From Selaginella moellendorffii (taxonomy: Eukaryota > Streptophyta > Lycopodiopsida > Selaginellales > Selaginellaceae): a stretch of DNA of 64,000 bases. Under the pieces are notes generated by a model, which searched no databases, was not told where the DNA came from, and worked only from the letters and a program-made list of their open reading frames with translations. Made by a program: the position numbers and the translations under genes. Location: assembly GCF_000143415.4 (NCBI RefSeq), contig NW_003314305.1, positions 1,424,605-1,488,604 on the forward strand, in the 5' to 3' direction. Below are positions 1-10,793 of this stretch, piece by piece (position 1 is the stretch's first letter; every line of letters begins with the position of its first letter).

Positions 1-2
1 GT

Positions 3-185
3 CTAACGCAAGTTACAGCCTTGTGCAAGGCAGCAATCCAGGAAGCTCTGGATGTGGCGGACGATGCCTTTCAAGCCCAGCTTCGTGACATGATGACGTT
101 GCTGGCCTGCCGCAAGCAGTGGGGCAGTGCAGCGATTGGGAAGCTCGCATTCCAGAGAGTCTTGCAAGAGACTTTGAGGTTGTAA
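3..185 (+). CDS. C-terminal tail of an unidentified protein
   Basis: An open frame enters the window at base 3 and closes at TAA 183-185, giving 60 codons without a start. Its composition is coding-like (helical, rich in Ala, Leu, Gln and Lys, with a cluster RKQWGSAAIGKLAFQ), but I do not recognise the family. It could be the end of a host gene or a transposon fragment, because the next 15 kb is full of broken elements. Confidence 0.3.
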   Translation, partial: LTQVTALCKAAIQEALDVADDAFQAQLRDMMTLLACRKQWGSAAIGKLAFQRVLQETLRL

Positions 186-315
186 TAAAAACAACTATGC
201 AGCAAGCTTATAGACAATACATTTTCTGTACATAGACAATACAAACAGAAAATGAAAGCACACGGGAACAGGAAATGAAAGCACACTGGAACAGGAAATA
301 AAAGTGAACGGTACT

Positions 316-2143
316 CTAATCAGCCTTGAATGCAATAACTTTTGGTGAGCTTTGATCGGCACCAGTCGAAAATAAGAAGTGGCCTGTTGGTGGCTTCTTT
401 GTCTCCAAAAGTTTGATTGCCTCAGGCATTCGAGTCGAGGTGAACATTCTTAGAAACTGGCCAGGAGTGAGACCATATGCTTGGTCTATATAAGTGTCCT
501 CCATGCAAACATCTTGGGGGTGGCCAGTATCTGGATAGAATTTGCCATGGACCCGCAAAGTTTGAAAAAACGTTCATTCGTTCTTGCAATGGTGGCACCA
601 ACCAATATCTCGCGTTTGTTTCTCGACCCTAAACTTTTTGCAAACATGGCAGCCGCAACAAACAGAGATTGCTCGAGGGTTTTCAGGGATGAAATGGCCA
701 TGCACCTATTGATAAAACATGTGTTCTGAACGGCTGGTATACATCAAGAGAGACGTACCCCAAAGAAGTTCTTTCCATATATGAATGAGACAGAGTGCAA
801 CTGCTTTTGTATATGATCCCAAGGTGTATCGTCAGGAATTTTCAAGACAATAGTCGAGGGTGCAATCCTGAACACATTTTTATCTTTAGTTCCTCGGAGA
901 TTGTAGAAAATACGACTTGGCATGTCCCCAGCAAACCATGATGATTTGAGCTCATGATAGACATGGTCCATATCACCCAGCACATGCACCTATATTTGAA
1001 GTTCACCAAAAAATCTAGTCAAAATATTACAAATACCTTATAGGTGTTTTCAGCTTCAGGATCATCAGCAATGAATATGATGTTTGTAGTGTTAGGCGTT
1101 TGATCTACACCAGTGATTGCCGCAGCAACCGTTGAAGAAGTATAAGCAGAAGCATCCACTGCAAAGTGACTCAGTGGAACAATGTCTGATGGTCTGACAA
1201 AATCAAGCACTGGAGGAGCCTTCTCTGGCCATGCTCGAACATGTGTGGCCATAGAAATATCTACTGAGAGACGATGGAGCCCCAAATGATACTTCGGATT
1301 TTTAGCTCTGACTTTGTAGTGTTGAATACACAGCCAGTTAGATGGCTTGAAAAGGTGGCTGTATTTGTCAGCAGCGTTGGCTGCCATTGAAGCTGTCGCA
1401 AGGTGCATGCCGTAGCTGTCAGTGAAATCGATATTAAGGAACCTTGATGTTGATGCCATGCTTGTTGAGTGGATCTCATGTTGGAAATCATAACTGCCGT
1501 ACCGAGATAATACATATATAAGAAGCGGCTCACCACCTGAATGGAGCTGTAGATCCGCGATATGAACACATGCATATTGTGTTTCCTCAGAAGAAGCAAT
1601 CATATTCCATACGCCAGGGTCTTGAATGCTATATAATTTGCGCTTAGCTAAAAAAGCCCGTTACAAACCCATAACTATAAAAAAAATTCTAAAATTGAGT
1701 AGTACCTCCTATAATCCCACGGGGCACTTGGCTAGAAGTTTGTGTCTGAGCACCTGGATCTGGCCACAGAGAAGGTTTATGGAGCAAAAAAGCCAAGTGC
1801 CAGTACCTGCTAAAATAGCAAAGGGACTTTGGAAATGTAACGGCTGTACCGGCTGTTTAAAGTCTTCTTGTACACCTATTTGTTAAGCTGTAAAGCACTG
1901 TATTGGAATAGACTAAGTACCTGAAGCACTAAGCTGTGTAAGGTGCTCAGATCCTGGAAAGAAAAGTGATTCAATTCTGGTTTATCAAGATAAACACAAA
2001 CCTGGTTCACTGCTCTCTCCACCCATCTCTACATCACCTAGAACTTGTTGCTGCTGTGAAGAAACATCATCTGGCGATGGCTGGTAATTGTAATCTACAT
2101 GATCTTGAGACCCCACATCAGAATCGCTAGCTGCCGCTGCCAT
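316..2143 (-). pseudogene. RPA70-like single-stranded DNA-binding protein, multi-exon, interrupted by an in-frame TGA
   Basis: Exons can be followed on the minus strand at 2143-2002, 1953-1921, 1875-1807, about 1629-1037, 989-759 and 705-316, with GT/AG borders and matching phases except for one unresolved join near 1800-1630. The first exons give a Ser/Gln/Glu-rich linker. The last gives a zinc-ribbon-like pattern CCGCHVCKK...WCHHCKN followed by an OB-fold-like tail, as in the C-terminal domain of replication protein A large subunits. A TGA at 574-576 interrupts this frame directly after the second cysteine pair, and translation would otherwise continue to the stop at 316. RPA-like genes often travel with plant Helitrons, and a Helitron lies 2 kb away, so this may be a Helitron passenger. 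The family call rests on the zinc ribbon and overall layout, not on a search. Confidence 0.5.
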
Positions 2144-2271
2144 CGGAGAGGGCAATCCTGAACGAAGCAATTGATTAACTTTGGGTTAATCACAACCGTT
2201 GGCCCAAAGGCCTGCTTAATTATTGCCACGTCATTAGGCACATGCAAAACTCGCAATAACTATTTCGCTCG

Positions 2272-2430
2272 ATGAAGGCGTCCAAAATGTATTCTAGCTT
2301 CTTATCTTCAGTGGGAGCATCAGCAGATGATGACGATGAGAGGCAGATGATCGTCGTGGATGGCTGGCTGGAGTTTGAGGCCGCGGCTCGAATCGCTGTG
2401 CACATCAAGGAGAGTGGACGCGCTGCTGCT
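2272..2430 (+). pseudogene. Fragment of the C-terminal domain of a DExH-box RNA helicase
   Basis: The plus-strand frame contains VVDGWLEFEAAARIAVHIKE. This resembles the region near the end of DHX29/DHX36-type helicases where a 'VVDGWLEF..AARIAVLVKELR' pattern is usual. The similarity ends abruptly around 2430, where sequence related to an antisense coiled-coil fragment begins (compare 3191-3290). No upstream helicase motifs are present, so this is a captured or decayed piece rather than a gene. Confidence 0.45.
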
Positions 2431-2448
2431 GGAAAAGACCGATGGAAG

Positions 2449-3290
2449 AGTCCGAGTACTGGCCTCAACGTGACCAATCCTTGCAGCCAACTTCTCAATC
2501 TTCCAATTCTCGTTTCTTCGACGTATGCTTCTGCCACTTCAGGCCTTCATCGTGCTGAGAAGCTCGAGTGGGAGCACACAAAAATAGAGCTTGAGGAGTG
2601 ACTTGCAAAGCCTCCTTCTTGTCGCATGTAGCGTCCATTTGATCCGTCAAACCTCTTGAGCTCGGTGCTCCACGGCAACTGACTTGTCCAACTGTGCTCT
2701 CTGATCCCTCGGTGCCTCAGCCTTCATCCTTCGGAGCTCCTCGTTCAGTCTCCCCAAAGCTTTCCTTTGCATTCGGCACGTCTCTCTCTCCTCGAGCGCC
2801 TTGAGCCCTGTGATCCTCTCCATCAGCTGCCATTTACTTGCTTCTCCAGGCTTGCCTTTGCGCTTCCAAACTCTGCCATCCTCTTCTCAACGTGCTCCTG
2901 GCCGAGAGCTCCACCTCGTGCAGCGGATTCGACTCCGTCAGCCATTATCCCCTGGGGTTCCTCTCCGAACACTTCCCTCATTCCACCAGATGACAGAGAA
3001 CGTCTAGCATACTCTGTCTTATAGTCTCCGCAGCCATCTGAAACCCCGGTCATGAGCAGCTTCAGCTATATTGTCTTCTCGCCATCTTGCAGCCATCTGG
3101 CACTGGTTTACGTCATTCCTCACTACTATCATAGACAACCTTACCGGATCCAACTTCTGGATTTGACTCTTGAAAGTTGGCTTCTCCGATGCTAGAGTCC
3201 GAGCACTGGCCTCCAGTTGACCAATCCTTGCAGCCAACTTCTCGAGCTTGGAGACAACTTCATTTCTCGTTTCTTCGACGTGCTTAGAAC
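2449..3290 (-). pseudogene. Coiled-coil protein gene fragments, with one segment present twice
   Basis: Minus-strand frames carry heptad-like text such as KLAARIGQLEASARTLASEK (about 3175-3240) and LMERITGLKALEERE (about 2770-2830), separated by stops and frame changes. The DNA at about 2449-2525 repeats that at about 3191-3290 with mismatches and an internal deletion ('caatccttgcagccaacttc' occurs in both). I cannot name the family. The pieces look like remains of one coiled-coil gene that was partly duplicated and then decayed. Confidence 0.35.
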
Positions 3291-3470
3291 AGTTTGCTCA
3301 TGTTCTCTTCTCAGGTAAACCCAGGGTCTAGTCGTCTTAGAGTTCGCTCCAGCCCGGCCAATCATCTTCTCGCCATCATGGTTCCAACAAAACAACACTC
3401 ATCGTTACTCCAACTCGCTACAACAAACACGGAAGTTATTAGCAAACGGCCATCTGGAATCTGGAAGGTA

Positions 3471-3775
3471 TATCAAACTTACCTGTCTCCTCTTGAATTC
3501 GGCAACAAAATCTCTCCCCACACGATCATATAGTTTTTTTGCCTCCACGAAGACCACCTCACCGGACTGACTTCCACGGTTTCCTCTCACTCGGGATCCT
3601 ATCCAGCATTTTCTGGAGCCTCATCATCTTCCGCACTCGCTTGATCCTCTCTCGGTCGCTGGATTTGCCGTTGAGCTCCTTGTAAAGCTGCTCGGTGAGT
3701 CTGATCAGAATCCGGCGATTTGGATCGTGAATCAGCAGCAGCGGCAGGGGCTCTCTCGCCGTCTCAAAAACCCTA
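3471..3775 (-). pseudogene. Exon-like fragment of an unidentified basic protein
   Basis: The minus strand reads in one frame from about 3775 to 3555 (segments PLPLLLIHDPNRRILIRL and RVRKMMRLQKMLDRIPSE). It then continues in another frame as GEVVFVEAKKLYDRVGRDF until a good donor (CAG|GTAAGT) near 3476. The frame change near 3560 suggests a small indel, so this is probably a broken fragment. No family recognised. Confidence 0.3.
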
Positions 3776-3805
3776 GAAAAACATACAAAACAAAACCAAG
3801 CTGGA

Positions 3806-3963
3806 TCACGACACGATCAAGCTCGAATCCCAGCCAGCAGCAACGATTTGGGAGTGGATTTGCTTACCCACCGGAGGAAATCGCGATCCACAGCACGCTC
3901 CAAGGGCCGCGACCCACTTGATCCTGCCCGGAGTGACGCCCTGGAACAGCAATCCCCGGTCAA
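3806..3963 (-). pseudogene. Pentatricopeptide-repeat (PPR) protein fragment
   Basis: The minus-strand frame reads GVTPGRIKWVAALGAC, then GKQIHSQIVAAGWDSSLIVS. This is the signature of a plant PLS-class PPR repeat ('GVTPDRITWVAALGAC...G..IHSQIVAAG'). Only about one and a half repeats survive. On its 5' side it directly abuts a copy of the short repeat ending at 4050 that also flanks the UGT fragment at 9.7-10.3 kb, so it seems to be a captured host-gene piece. Confidence 0.6.
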
Positions 3964-3970
3964 CACTTTG

Positions 3971-4050
3971 CATGTGCCATGCGTCGCCGGGCCTTCCTCT
4001 CCTGCCCCACGCGGCTTGGCCGCCTCCCATTGGCCGGGAGCAAACATCAG
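3971..4050 (-). repeat. Diverged copy (A) of the 108-bp repeat
   Basis: Bases 4004-4050 are identical to the last 47 bases of the repeat copies at 9614-9721 and 10321-10428. The part to the left is similar but diverged. The shared right border is the sequence AAACATCAG, after which all three copies differ. On the minus strand this copy precedes a PPR fragment. Confidence 0.8.
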
Positions 4051-4175
4051 CGCGATTATTCTCAAACACGTGGTCAAAGAAATAACCCCTTTACAGTTAC
4101 CCCCCCATCGGACGGCTGTGATTGGCTGGATCCGGCGGCCCACAAAGTTCGGCGTTTGCTCCTTATAGTAGTAGA

Positions 4176-4201
4176 CTAGCAATTGCCCAACAAATGCTGG
4201 G
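4176..4201 (-). repeat. Helitron 3' terminal hairpin and CTAG end
   Basis: Read on the minus strand: stem CCCAGCA, loop TT, stem TGTTGGG (seven pairs including one G-T wobble), then CAATTG and the terminal CTAG, flanked by T. Hairpin, spacing of about 6-10 bases and a CTRR end are the defining 3' signals of Helitrons. Confidence 0.8.
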
Positions 4202-4662
4202 TGGTTGGCAAATTTGATGCCATTTGAAGAGGTTTTCTAAGCTTAGCTATGTTTGTTGTTTGATCAACTCCACAATTGAAAGACATTCTCATAACCAAAT
4301 GTGTTATGAGCATTATATAAGCTAGATTAGATAACTGTTGAGTTGCATTCCTCCATTTTGAACACAAAAAGCCCAAAGAATAGTTCCAAGTCCATCTTTG
4401 GTGCAAGTGTTGGTACTTGCTTCTCAGCCTGCTAGAGAGGTTCCTGGGATGAGTGAGAAACCATTATATTGCAATGAGAGCTGCACTCAAAAAGCAATAG
4501 GATGAAAACTGTACCTCTACCATTAGCAACTAAATAGCACATGCCATAACCAAAATGGGACAGCACCCAAGGCACACTTGTCAATGCCAGCTTTGTTGTG
4601 GTGTGCATTTGAAACTCACAACTTCATGGTTGGATATAGAATTGTGCCATATTTTTGTCAGT

Positions 4663-7600
4663 CTACTTAAGAATTTCAGCATAGACTGTATTCACAGTGT
4701 AAAAGTGTTGATCATGTGGTATAAGATTGCCTTGAAGGGGGGTTGCAAGCACTTGAACACGAAGTTGTTCAGGTGATCTACACCTTGACAGAGCAACATA
4801 AAGTTGACCATGTGTGAAAACAGGTTGGGGGAGGTAAATGCCAACACGGTCAAAAGTTTGGCCTTGGGCTTTAGAAATAGTTAAGCAATAACCCAGATGA
4901 ACTGGGAATTGTCTTCGAGACATCTTGAAAGGGATTTCAACATCAGAAGGTGTAAGGGTAATACGTGGAATAAAAACTCGAGATCCCTTGAATTGTCTCG
5001 TGATAATTTCACAATCTAAAACGTTTTGAGATGCTTGCTTGAGAATGAGGCAAGTGCCATTGCATAAACCAATTTGTGGAGATATGTTCCTAAGAAGAAT
5101 CAAAATCACATTTTGTTTTAGAATTAATTTGTGTGGTGGTAGTCCCGATGGGGTGATTGAATTTAAGAATTCAATTGGGAACTCTTCAGGGTGATCTGAG
5201 TCAACCGTGTCAATGCTCAAATAAACATATGGATCACCTAGTAATCTTTCAACAATGTCATTATTTATTCTGAATGTGTCGTCATTGAGTGGGGTGAGAA
5301 TAACCTTTGATGCAGCTGTATAAGTATTTATAATATCATCGGTATTTGGGAAAACAAAGTTTACAACAGATGTAGTGATAGATAATGCATGTGGTATTTT
5401 GATAATATCTGGTGGGAGACATGGCAGCTGTAAACTACTATCACCATTGCCAAGTTTGAGAAGCCATTCAGAAAAACAAAGATTGTTTGAACGTATATTC
5501 TTTGTTAATGTTAGTGTTGTAAAGAGTGACCATAGTCTATTCATTTTAACTGAGCTTGAAATAATAGAGGTTCTATGGCCATGGGGAACAACAGGAAGGG
5601 TTTGACGAAAGTCACCACTTGTAATCACTATAACGCCTCCAAATGGTTTAGAATTACATTTGAGATGTTTTAAACATTTATCAACCACAGAGAAAGCATG
5701 TGTATGAACCATACTAATTTCATCCCATATGAGAACATTTGCTTGTTTAATGGTTTTTCCAGCATCACTATTAATTGTTAAAGCAGAGACAGAAGTTTCA
5801 TTTAAAGGAACAGGAAGTTTAAAAGTCATATGTGCCGTTTGACCATATTTTAGCAAAATGCTTGCAATCCCAGTCCATGCCATACTGATTACTTTTATTT
5901 TTTTTAATTGTAATGCTATAATGATAGTATTAAGTAGAAAAGTTTTTCCAGTACCACCAGGTCCATCAATAAAGAAACATTGATGCTGGTTAGTATCAAT
6001 GGCATTTATAATGAGTTCAAAAATATATAACTGAATTGATTTATGTTTGCATTTATTTGGTCTTGTGATGGGTCAGGGATCTCTGTATTAAGCATGTGTT
6101 TGATAATGGGAGTAAGAGTTGAGAGTGGTAAACCAAAATCACAATTAGATTTATTGTGTAGTTGGAATTTTGAATTAATATCGACTAAAGCAATGTCAAA
6201 ATAGTTTATGTCATTTCTAGCATAATCCTCAGACATATCAATTTTGAATTGATCCCATAATAGATTTGGGTCTTTTGGTGAACAATACAAACAAATAAAA
6301 ACAAATAACTGTCTTAATTGGGATGGCATTTTAAAAGTAGAAGCTTCTTGCATGCAGTGTTGCCATTCTGAATCATCTGCTAAATGTCCCATTGCCATAG
6401 CTGCTTGTTTAAAAGAGGAGAAAGTAACACCTTCGACAGTACATATATCCTCAAATGATATAGCACCTTTTTTATAGAGTAATATAAGCCGTAAGTGGTA
6501 TAACTCACTATTAGAAGGAGATATGGAATACATTCTTGGTATGAGTTTAGCTTTTCGCTGGCGTAATTGCCATTTATGAGAGGATTTGTTATATGTGTAA
6601 TGTAATGGAATTTGAGCATATGTATATTGCCTTGCATTAGTATCTTGCATGTTTAAATTGAACCATTGTGTAAGCATTGTTCCATTTTGAGTGGCTTTTT
6701 CTAGTGCTTCTTGTTCATGACCTGGTCTGAAATAAACGTTTTGAAAATTGGGTAAATGAACTGGAAGGCGTATAATAGTTAGTGATTTATCATGCATATG
6801 AAACTTAAATATACGCCACATGCTTCAGGAGCAGAAATATATCGAGCATCGACAAAACTTGAGATTTCGTCCCAATTTAAAGTCCCTCGTTCTTCAGATG
6901 CAGTTAAGAATTCTAATGTTGCACAGTCATAACCTTTGTATACATATTGAAATAAATATTTAATACTTTTAATAGAAGCGCAGATCTCTACATTGATGTG
7001 TGCTTGATATTTCTTACAAAGGTATTTATTATAAGGAACAACCCATCTGTTGTCAATAGTACAACCATTTTTTATGAAAGTGCGCCCGTTATTGGGACGG
7101 TAGTAATCAGGATAACCATCAACACAATAAATGGTTTCAACATTAAATTCTTTTGGATAATTCTTAGAGCATTTGTTATTTTCTATGCAAGGGCTTCTAG
7201 GATTTAAATAACCACATGGACCATGTATCATATGATTTATAATTATATTATGCAATTCTGGTTCTAACAGTGGGTGTGGCAACTGTGCAGTGACAAATTC
7301 ATCAACTGAGTCTCGATTTCTTATCTTATCTTCGCTTGATAACATTGCTAAAAAATGACAATGAGGCAAACCTCTTTTCTGGAATTCAATAACATAAACA
7401 TATGCAATGCACTTCCCAAAAATTCCTTTGATACTTATGTCATGTAGGAATTCTTTAAGCTTTAAGTTGAAAACTCTTGAAATAAGATCAGGTCGATCCT
7501 CAGGTGATTCATTCAGCTGTAAGTTTTGCACAATTTCAGGCCACTTTGGGTTGCATGTAAATGTAATAAATAAGTCAGGTTTTCCAAAATGTGTGACAAT

Positions 7601-9034
7601 AGCAATAGCATCTTGATAATGTTGTTGCATTGCTCGTGGGCTACCAGGAAATGTAGAAGGCAAAATTACAATTTTTCCAGGTTCAGCATTATTAGTAGCA
7701 GCTCTATTGCTAACATAGTCCATAAGACCTGTGTAGTAATCCACTTTTAAGTGTTTTTGATGAGTGCGAAAGAAATTAAGGTTGTTAGATTCAACCTTTA
7801 CATAAGCATCAACTATAAATTGTTGAGTGAGTTTCCCAGCATGTAGCAATTGATCATAAAGGAAAGAGTTGCCAATGCTATCTCGTTGAGATAATCGATA
7901 TGCATAGTACTGGAGTAGCGTTACATGTGACTCATTGTGATAGATTTTTTCATGCCAACCTTTATCACCAAATGGTAAAAGTAAAGGATAAACTATAGGA
8001 TCACAATTTTCATTAAGAATAGAGATTTTAATTGGCTGTGAGTTATATGGATGTATGCATATTTCTCTGTCAAGAGATGGCTCACCCTCATCAATAGCGA
8101 AAACAATAGCAACATCATTAATCTGTGGCAAATTATAACGATGTAGATTAGTACTTTCACTTCTAACAATCATGTAAACACCACGTTTTGGGGTTCCATT
8201 GCAAATTGAGCGATGTTGTTCTTGTGATTCAAGATTATACATCATTTGAAAAGCTTGTGCATACGGGTTTATTATTCTTAGCAAGTTATCTAATTGTAAT
8301 AATAAATTAGAATCACAATTTGTGTTGAATGGGTTTTGCTTTCTAATATTTGTAGCCTCAGAAGCGTCAAGCATGTAAAGTTGCCCATATGATGGTGGCA
8401 CGTTAGCTGCAGGATATGCTGAAGCAATTTTGTGATAAATTTGACCATGTATTCTAAAGCAATATGGGCCTTTACCACTTAAATTATCAATATTAGCACC
8501 CATTGATGCAAAAGCCAAAGCATTGTTGAAATTTCTTATGTTAATTTTAAAATTGGAGTTTCTATTTTCATTAAAAAGCATACGCAATATAGTAGGTAAA
8601 GATGAAAGCTGGGGAAGAGAAACCTTTCCATTCTGGCAGCACATTGATCTTGACTCATTTTCAAAATGTAATGCACCACAAAAGACACACACGGATGACA
8701 TATTTCCAATATTAAACAGTTGTACTGTATGGTCATTATAATTCTTTTGATGTGCTAATTTATAGATAGTATAACTGTGATGATTACATGTATTTGTATT
8801 AGTTTCATTAGCATTTTCAAGGTTTATATTTGTATGGCCTTCATCAGCATATGCTATGTTTGTATTAGCATTGTCAAGATTTGAAGTAATTTTTGCATTA
8901 GCATGTTCAAGGTCTAGATTAGTTTCTTCATTACCATATGCAAGGTTGTTGTGAATATGATTATATGTGCTAGTGTCAATAGTTGGAGGCAAATGGTGAC
9001 GTATGCCTCTTAATACTTCGCGAAGCCGAGGCAT
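4663..9034 (-). pseudogene. Helitron RepHel (HUH replication initiator plus PIF1-family helicase) with two frameshifts
   Basis: Three consecutive frames (9034-6779, 6821-6006, about 6040-4663) together encode about 1450 residues, the usual RepHel length. The first carries the Helitron_like_N region, the HUH motif in RGLPHCHFLAML (about 7350-7380) and the tyrosine motif YLFQYVYKGYD (about 6925-6965). The third carries Walker A GPGGTGKT (about 5945-5970), the DEIS box LIWDEISMVH and the C-terminal LSRCRSPEQL motif typical of PIF1-like helicases. A one-base shift near 6822 (EAC to WRIF) and another near 6010-6050 break the reading. The copy is therefore recent but no longer autonomous. The poorly conserved N terminus holds a degenerate Asn-rich repeat. 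Confidence 0.85.
8770..8960 (-). repeat. Degenerate short tandem repeat within the RepHel N terminus
   Basis: The reading frame repeats versions of 'NxN...LxNAN' (for example NLDNANTNIAYADEGHTN). At the DNA level, related units built on CATTTTCAAGGTTTA, CATGTTCAAGGTCTA and CATTGTCAAGATTTG recur every 30-60 bases. This explains the Asn-rich composition of the segment. Confidence 0.5.
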
Positions 9035-9613
9035 ATTTGCTAGGGATGATAAATGAGATGAAATAACCTATCTAGTGTCAAAGCACTTATCTTAAAATTT
9101 TCAGAGATTCTAAGTAAAAGCCAGAACTCGCCTTCTTCTTACACTGGAAAAAAAATTTAAAAAAAATAAAAACGAAGACTATACAATGAGAGCACAATCC
9201 GTACACACCTTAATCTGTAAACAAAAGAGACTAATCTAGCAACCAATAAAACCTAGACACAGGACTGACACACCTTTTCCAGGGTGTGGTGAGCAACTGT
9301 GAGAGGTGGGTGGGGTTTGCAAGTTAGAGAACTCACCTTGGGCTTGTTCTCTCTCACATCTGATGGTTCTGGCTGTGAAGGCTGGCTCTGGCTTCAGCTC
9401 TGCCACTGGATAGCATCCACAAACCCAAATGAAGACGTTTCAAATTTTCACAGCACACAAAAATCCAGATTGTTGGGGTTAGGGGCCAAATTAGCGGCTG
9501 CCCAGCCGACGGTGAACACAGACCTTTGCGGGAAGAAGCGCAATTGCTGCGATTGCCACTGATCCGGCAAGCAAGCGTTAGCTCAATTGCGACAGGGCAT
9601 CCAGGGCGAGCTA
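9035..9613. other. Helitron 5' flank, no gene recognised
   Basis: The stretch is AT-rich to about 9250 and then mixed. It should contain the 5' end of the Helitron, but no convincing A|TC border with a conserved terminus can be chosen by eye. No open frame here has recognisable domains. Confidence 0.4.
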
Positions 9614-9721
9614 AGAAGAACGGGCACGGGGGCAGGACACCACTGGCACACGTGTCGCTGTGCCTTCTTCTCCCGCCCCACGCGGCTTGGCCGCCTCCCA
9701 TTGGCCGGGAGCAAACATCAG
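9614..9721 (-). repeat. 108-bp direct repeat, copy B
   Basis: Identical over 108 bases to 10321-10428 and in the same orientation. It is GC-rich and contains GGCTTGGCCGCC and CCATTGGCC. On the minus strand it begins directly after the UGT fragment. Confidence 0.9.
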
Positions 9722-10320
9722 CAAGTCTGTGAACAGCATCAGGTTATTCCGAGAGCCACCACCCGACGCCGCTGCCTCTGAATTCCCTCGCTCTCGCCTT
9801 TCGAGCTTTGTCGCTAAAGATCCTCGCAATGGCCTCAGCAATCTCCTCCCGCTTCACAAACGCGTCGGAGCTCCTCCCGTCCGAAACTTCCACCCCGATG
9901 CGGCACCTCTCCGCCATGGTCTTGCGGTTGAGCCCCTGCCTCGTATATCCGAGGCCAGCAGATGATCGGCACGCCGCTGGAGACGCTCTCCAGGACCGAG
10001 TTCCATCCGCAGTGGCTCACGAATCCAGCCACTGCCCTGTGCGCCAGAACTTCTCTCTGCGGCGCCCATGAAACCACCAGGCCTCGTCCCTTGGTCCGCT
10101 CGACCAAGTTCTTGTAGAAGTCACTGTTCTTCACCAGGACTGTCGTGTCGCCCTCGTCCACGAACTGGGGCGGCCTGACTGTGAGCAAGAACGGCACCTT
10201 GCTCGCCTCCAAACCGAGCGCGAGCTCCTCGAATTCCTCCTGCGAAAGCTTCGCTATGCTGCCGAATGCGACATAGAGGACTGAGTCTGGCTCCTGCGTG
10301 TCGAGCCAGTCGAGGCATTC
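9722..10320 (-). pseudogene. UDP-glycosyltransferase (family 1) C-terminal fragment between two direct repeats
   Basis: The minus strand encodes ECLDWLDTQEPDSVLYVAFG and then the plant PSPG box: WAPQREVLAHRAVAGFVSHC followed by GWNSVLESVSSGVPIICWP. These residues bind the UDP-sugar in plant UGTs. After CWP the frame breaks. The expected downstream text continues in another frame (KTMAERCRIGVEV, AEAIARIFSDKARKAR) and then a third (GGGSRNNLMLFTDL), so at least two indels are present. The N-terminal acceptor half is missing. The fragment is cut exactly at both ends by identical 108-bp repeats. It is a captured host-gene piece, not a functional enzyme. Confidence 0.8.
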
Positions 10321-10428
10321 AGAAGAACGGGCACGGGGGCAGGACACCACTGGCACACGTGTCGCTGTGCCTTCTTCTCCCGCCCCACGCGGCTTGGCCG
10401 CCTCCCATTGGCCGGGAGCAAACATCAG
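10321..10428 (-). repeat. 108-bp direct repeat, copy C
   Basis: Identical to copy B (9614-9721). On the minus strand it lies immediately upstream of the UGT fragment. If read through, the repeat has an open frame joined in phase to the UGT text, so the composite looks open over about 215 codons. That is probably fortuitous. Confidence 0.9.
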
Positions 10429-10745
10429 AAAAATTTCTCGTGCAACCATGGCTACCGACCCTGGCCCGGGCCTGGGATCCAACGGCCGGCGAGCCTCCCC
10501 ACTATCGCTTTATATGTATAGATTCATTATATATTTTGTAAATTTCCGTGGTCTGCCCGGCGACGTGGCGCTCTTTCAAGAGCCCTAGAATTTCAAAATT
10601 GAGGGATTCTGCTACAGTGGTATAGTCTGGCTTATATATGGCTTTCAAACGCATATTCCGTTAAGCATGAAGATATTCTGTTATGGTTTTGTTTTGTCAT
10701 AGATAAAATTACAACAAAACAATATAAGAATGAACATCCAAAATT

Positions 10746-10793
10746 TAGATCATTAGATCATTAGATCATTAGATCATTAGGTCATTAGATCAG
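10746..10793 (+). repeat. Microsatellite (TAGATCAT)x6
   Basis: Six consecutive 8-base units: four perfect TAGATCAT, then TAGGTCAT and TAGATCAG. It lies in non-genic sequence. Confidence 0.9.

Larger units (their letters stand above)
4176..9034 (-). mobile_element. Helitron (rolling-circle transposon), 3' end defined, 5' end not found
   Basis: The element lies on the minus strand. Its RepHel coding region (9034-4663) is followed by a canonical Helitron 3' end: a 16-nt hairpin at 4201-4186, then ten bases, ending in CTAG at 4179-4176 with T as the flanking base on the minus strand (A at 4175). Helitrons insert between A and T, so this fits. The 5' TC end should lie to the right of 9034, probably within 9040-9600, but I could not fix it. 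There are no terminal inverted repeats, as expected. Confidence 0.75.

Noticed and set aside
574-576. Selenocysteine or programmed readthrough at the TGA in the RPA-like gene
   Set aside because: Land plants lack the selenoprotein machinery, no special structure is evident, and the surroundings are full of decayed genes; a CGA-to-TGA mutation is simpler.
9835-10482. A 215-codon UGT-like protein starting in the 108-bp repeat
   Set aside because: The N-terminal part is repeat sequence that also occurs without UGT, half of the enzyme is missing, and the frame is lost after the PSPG box.
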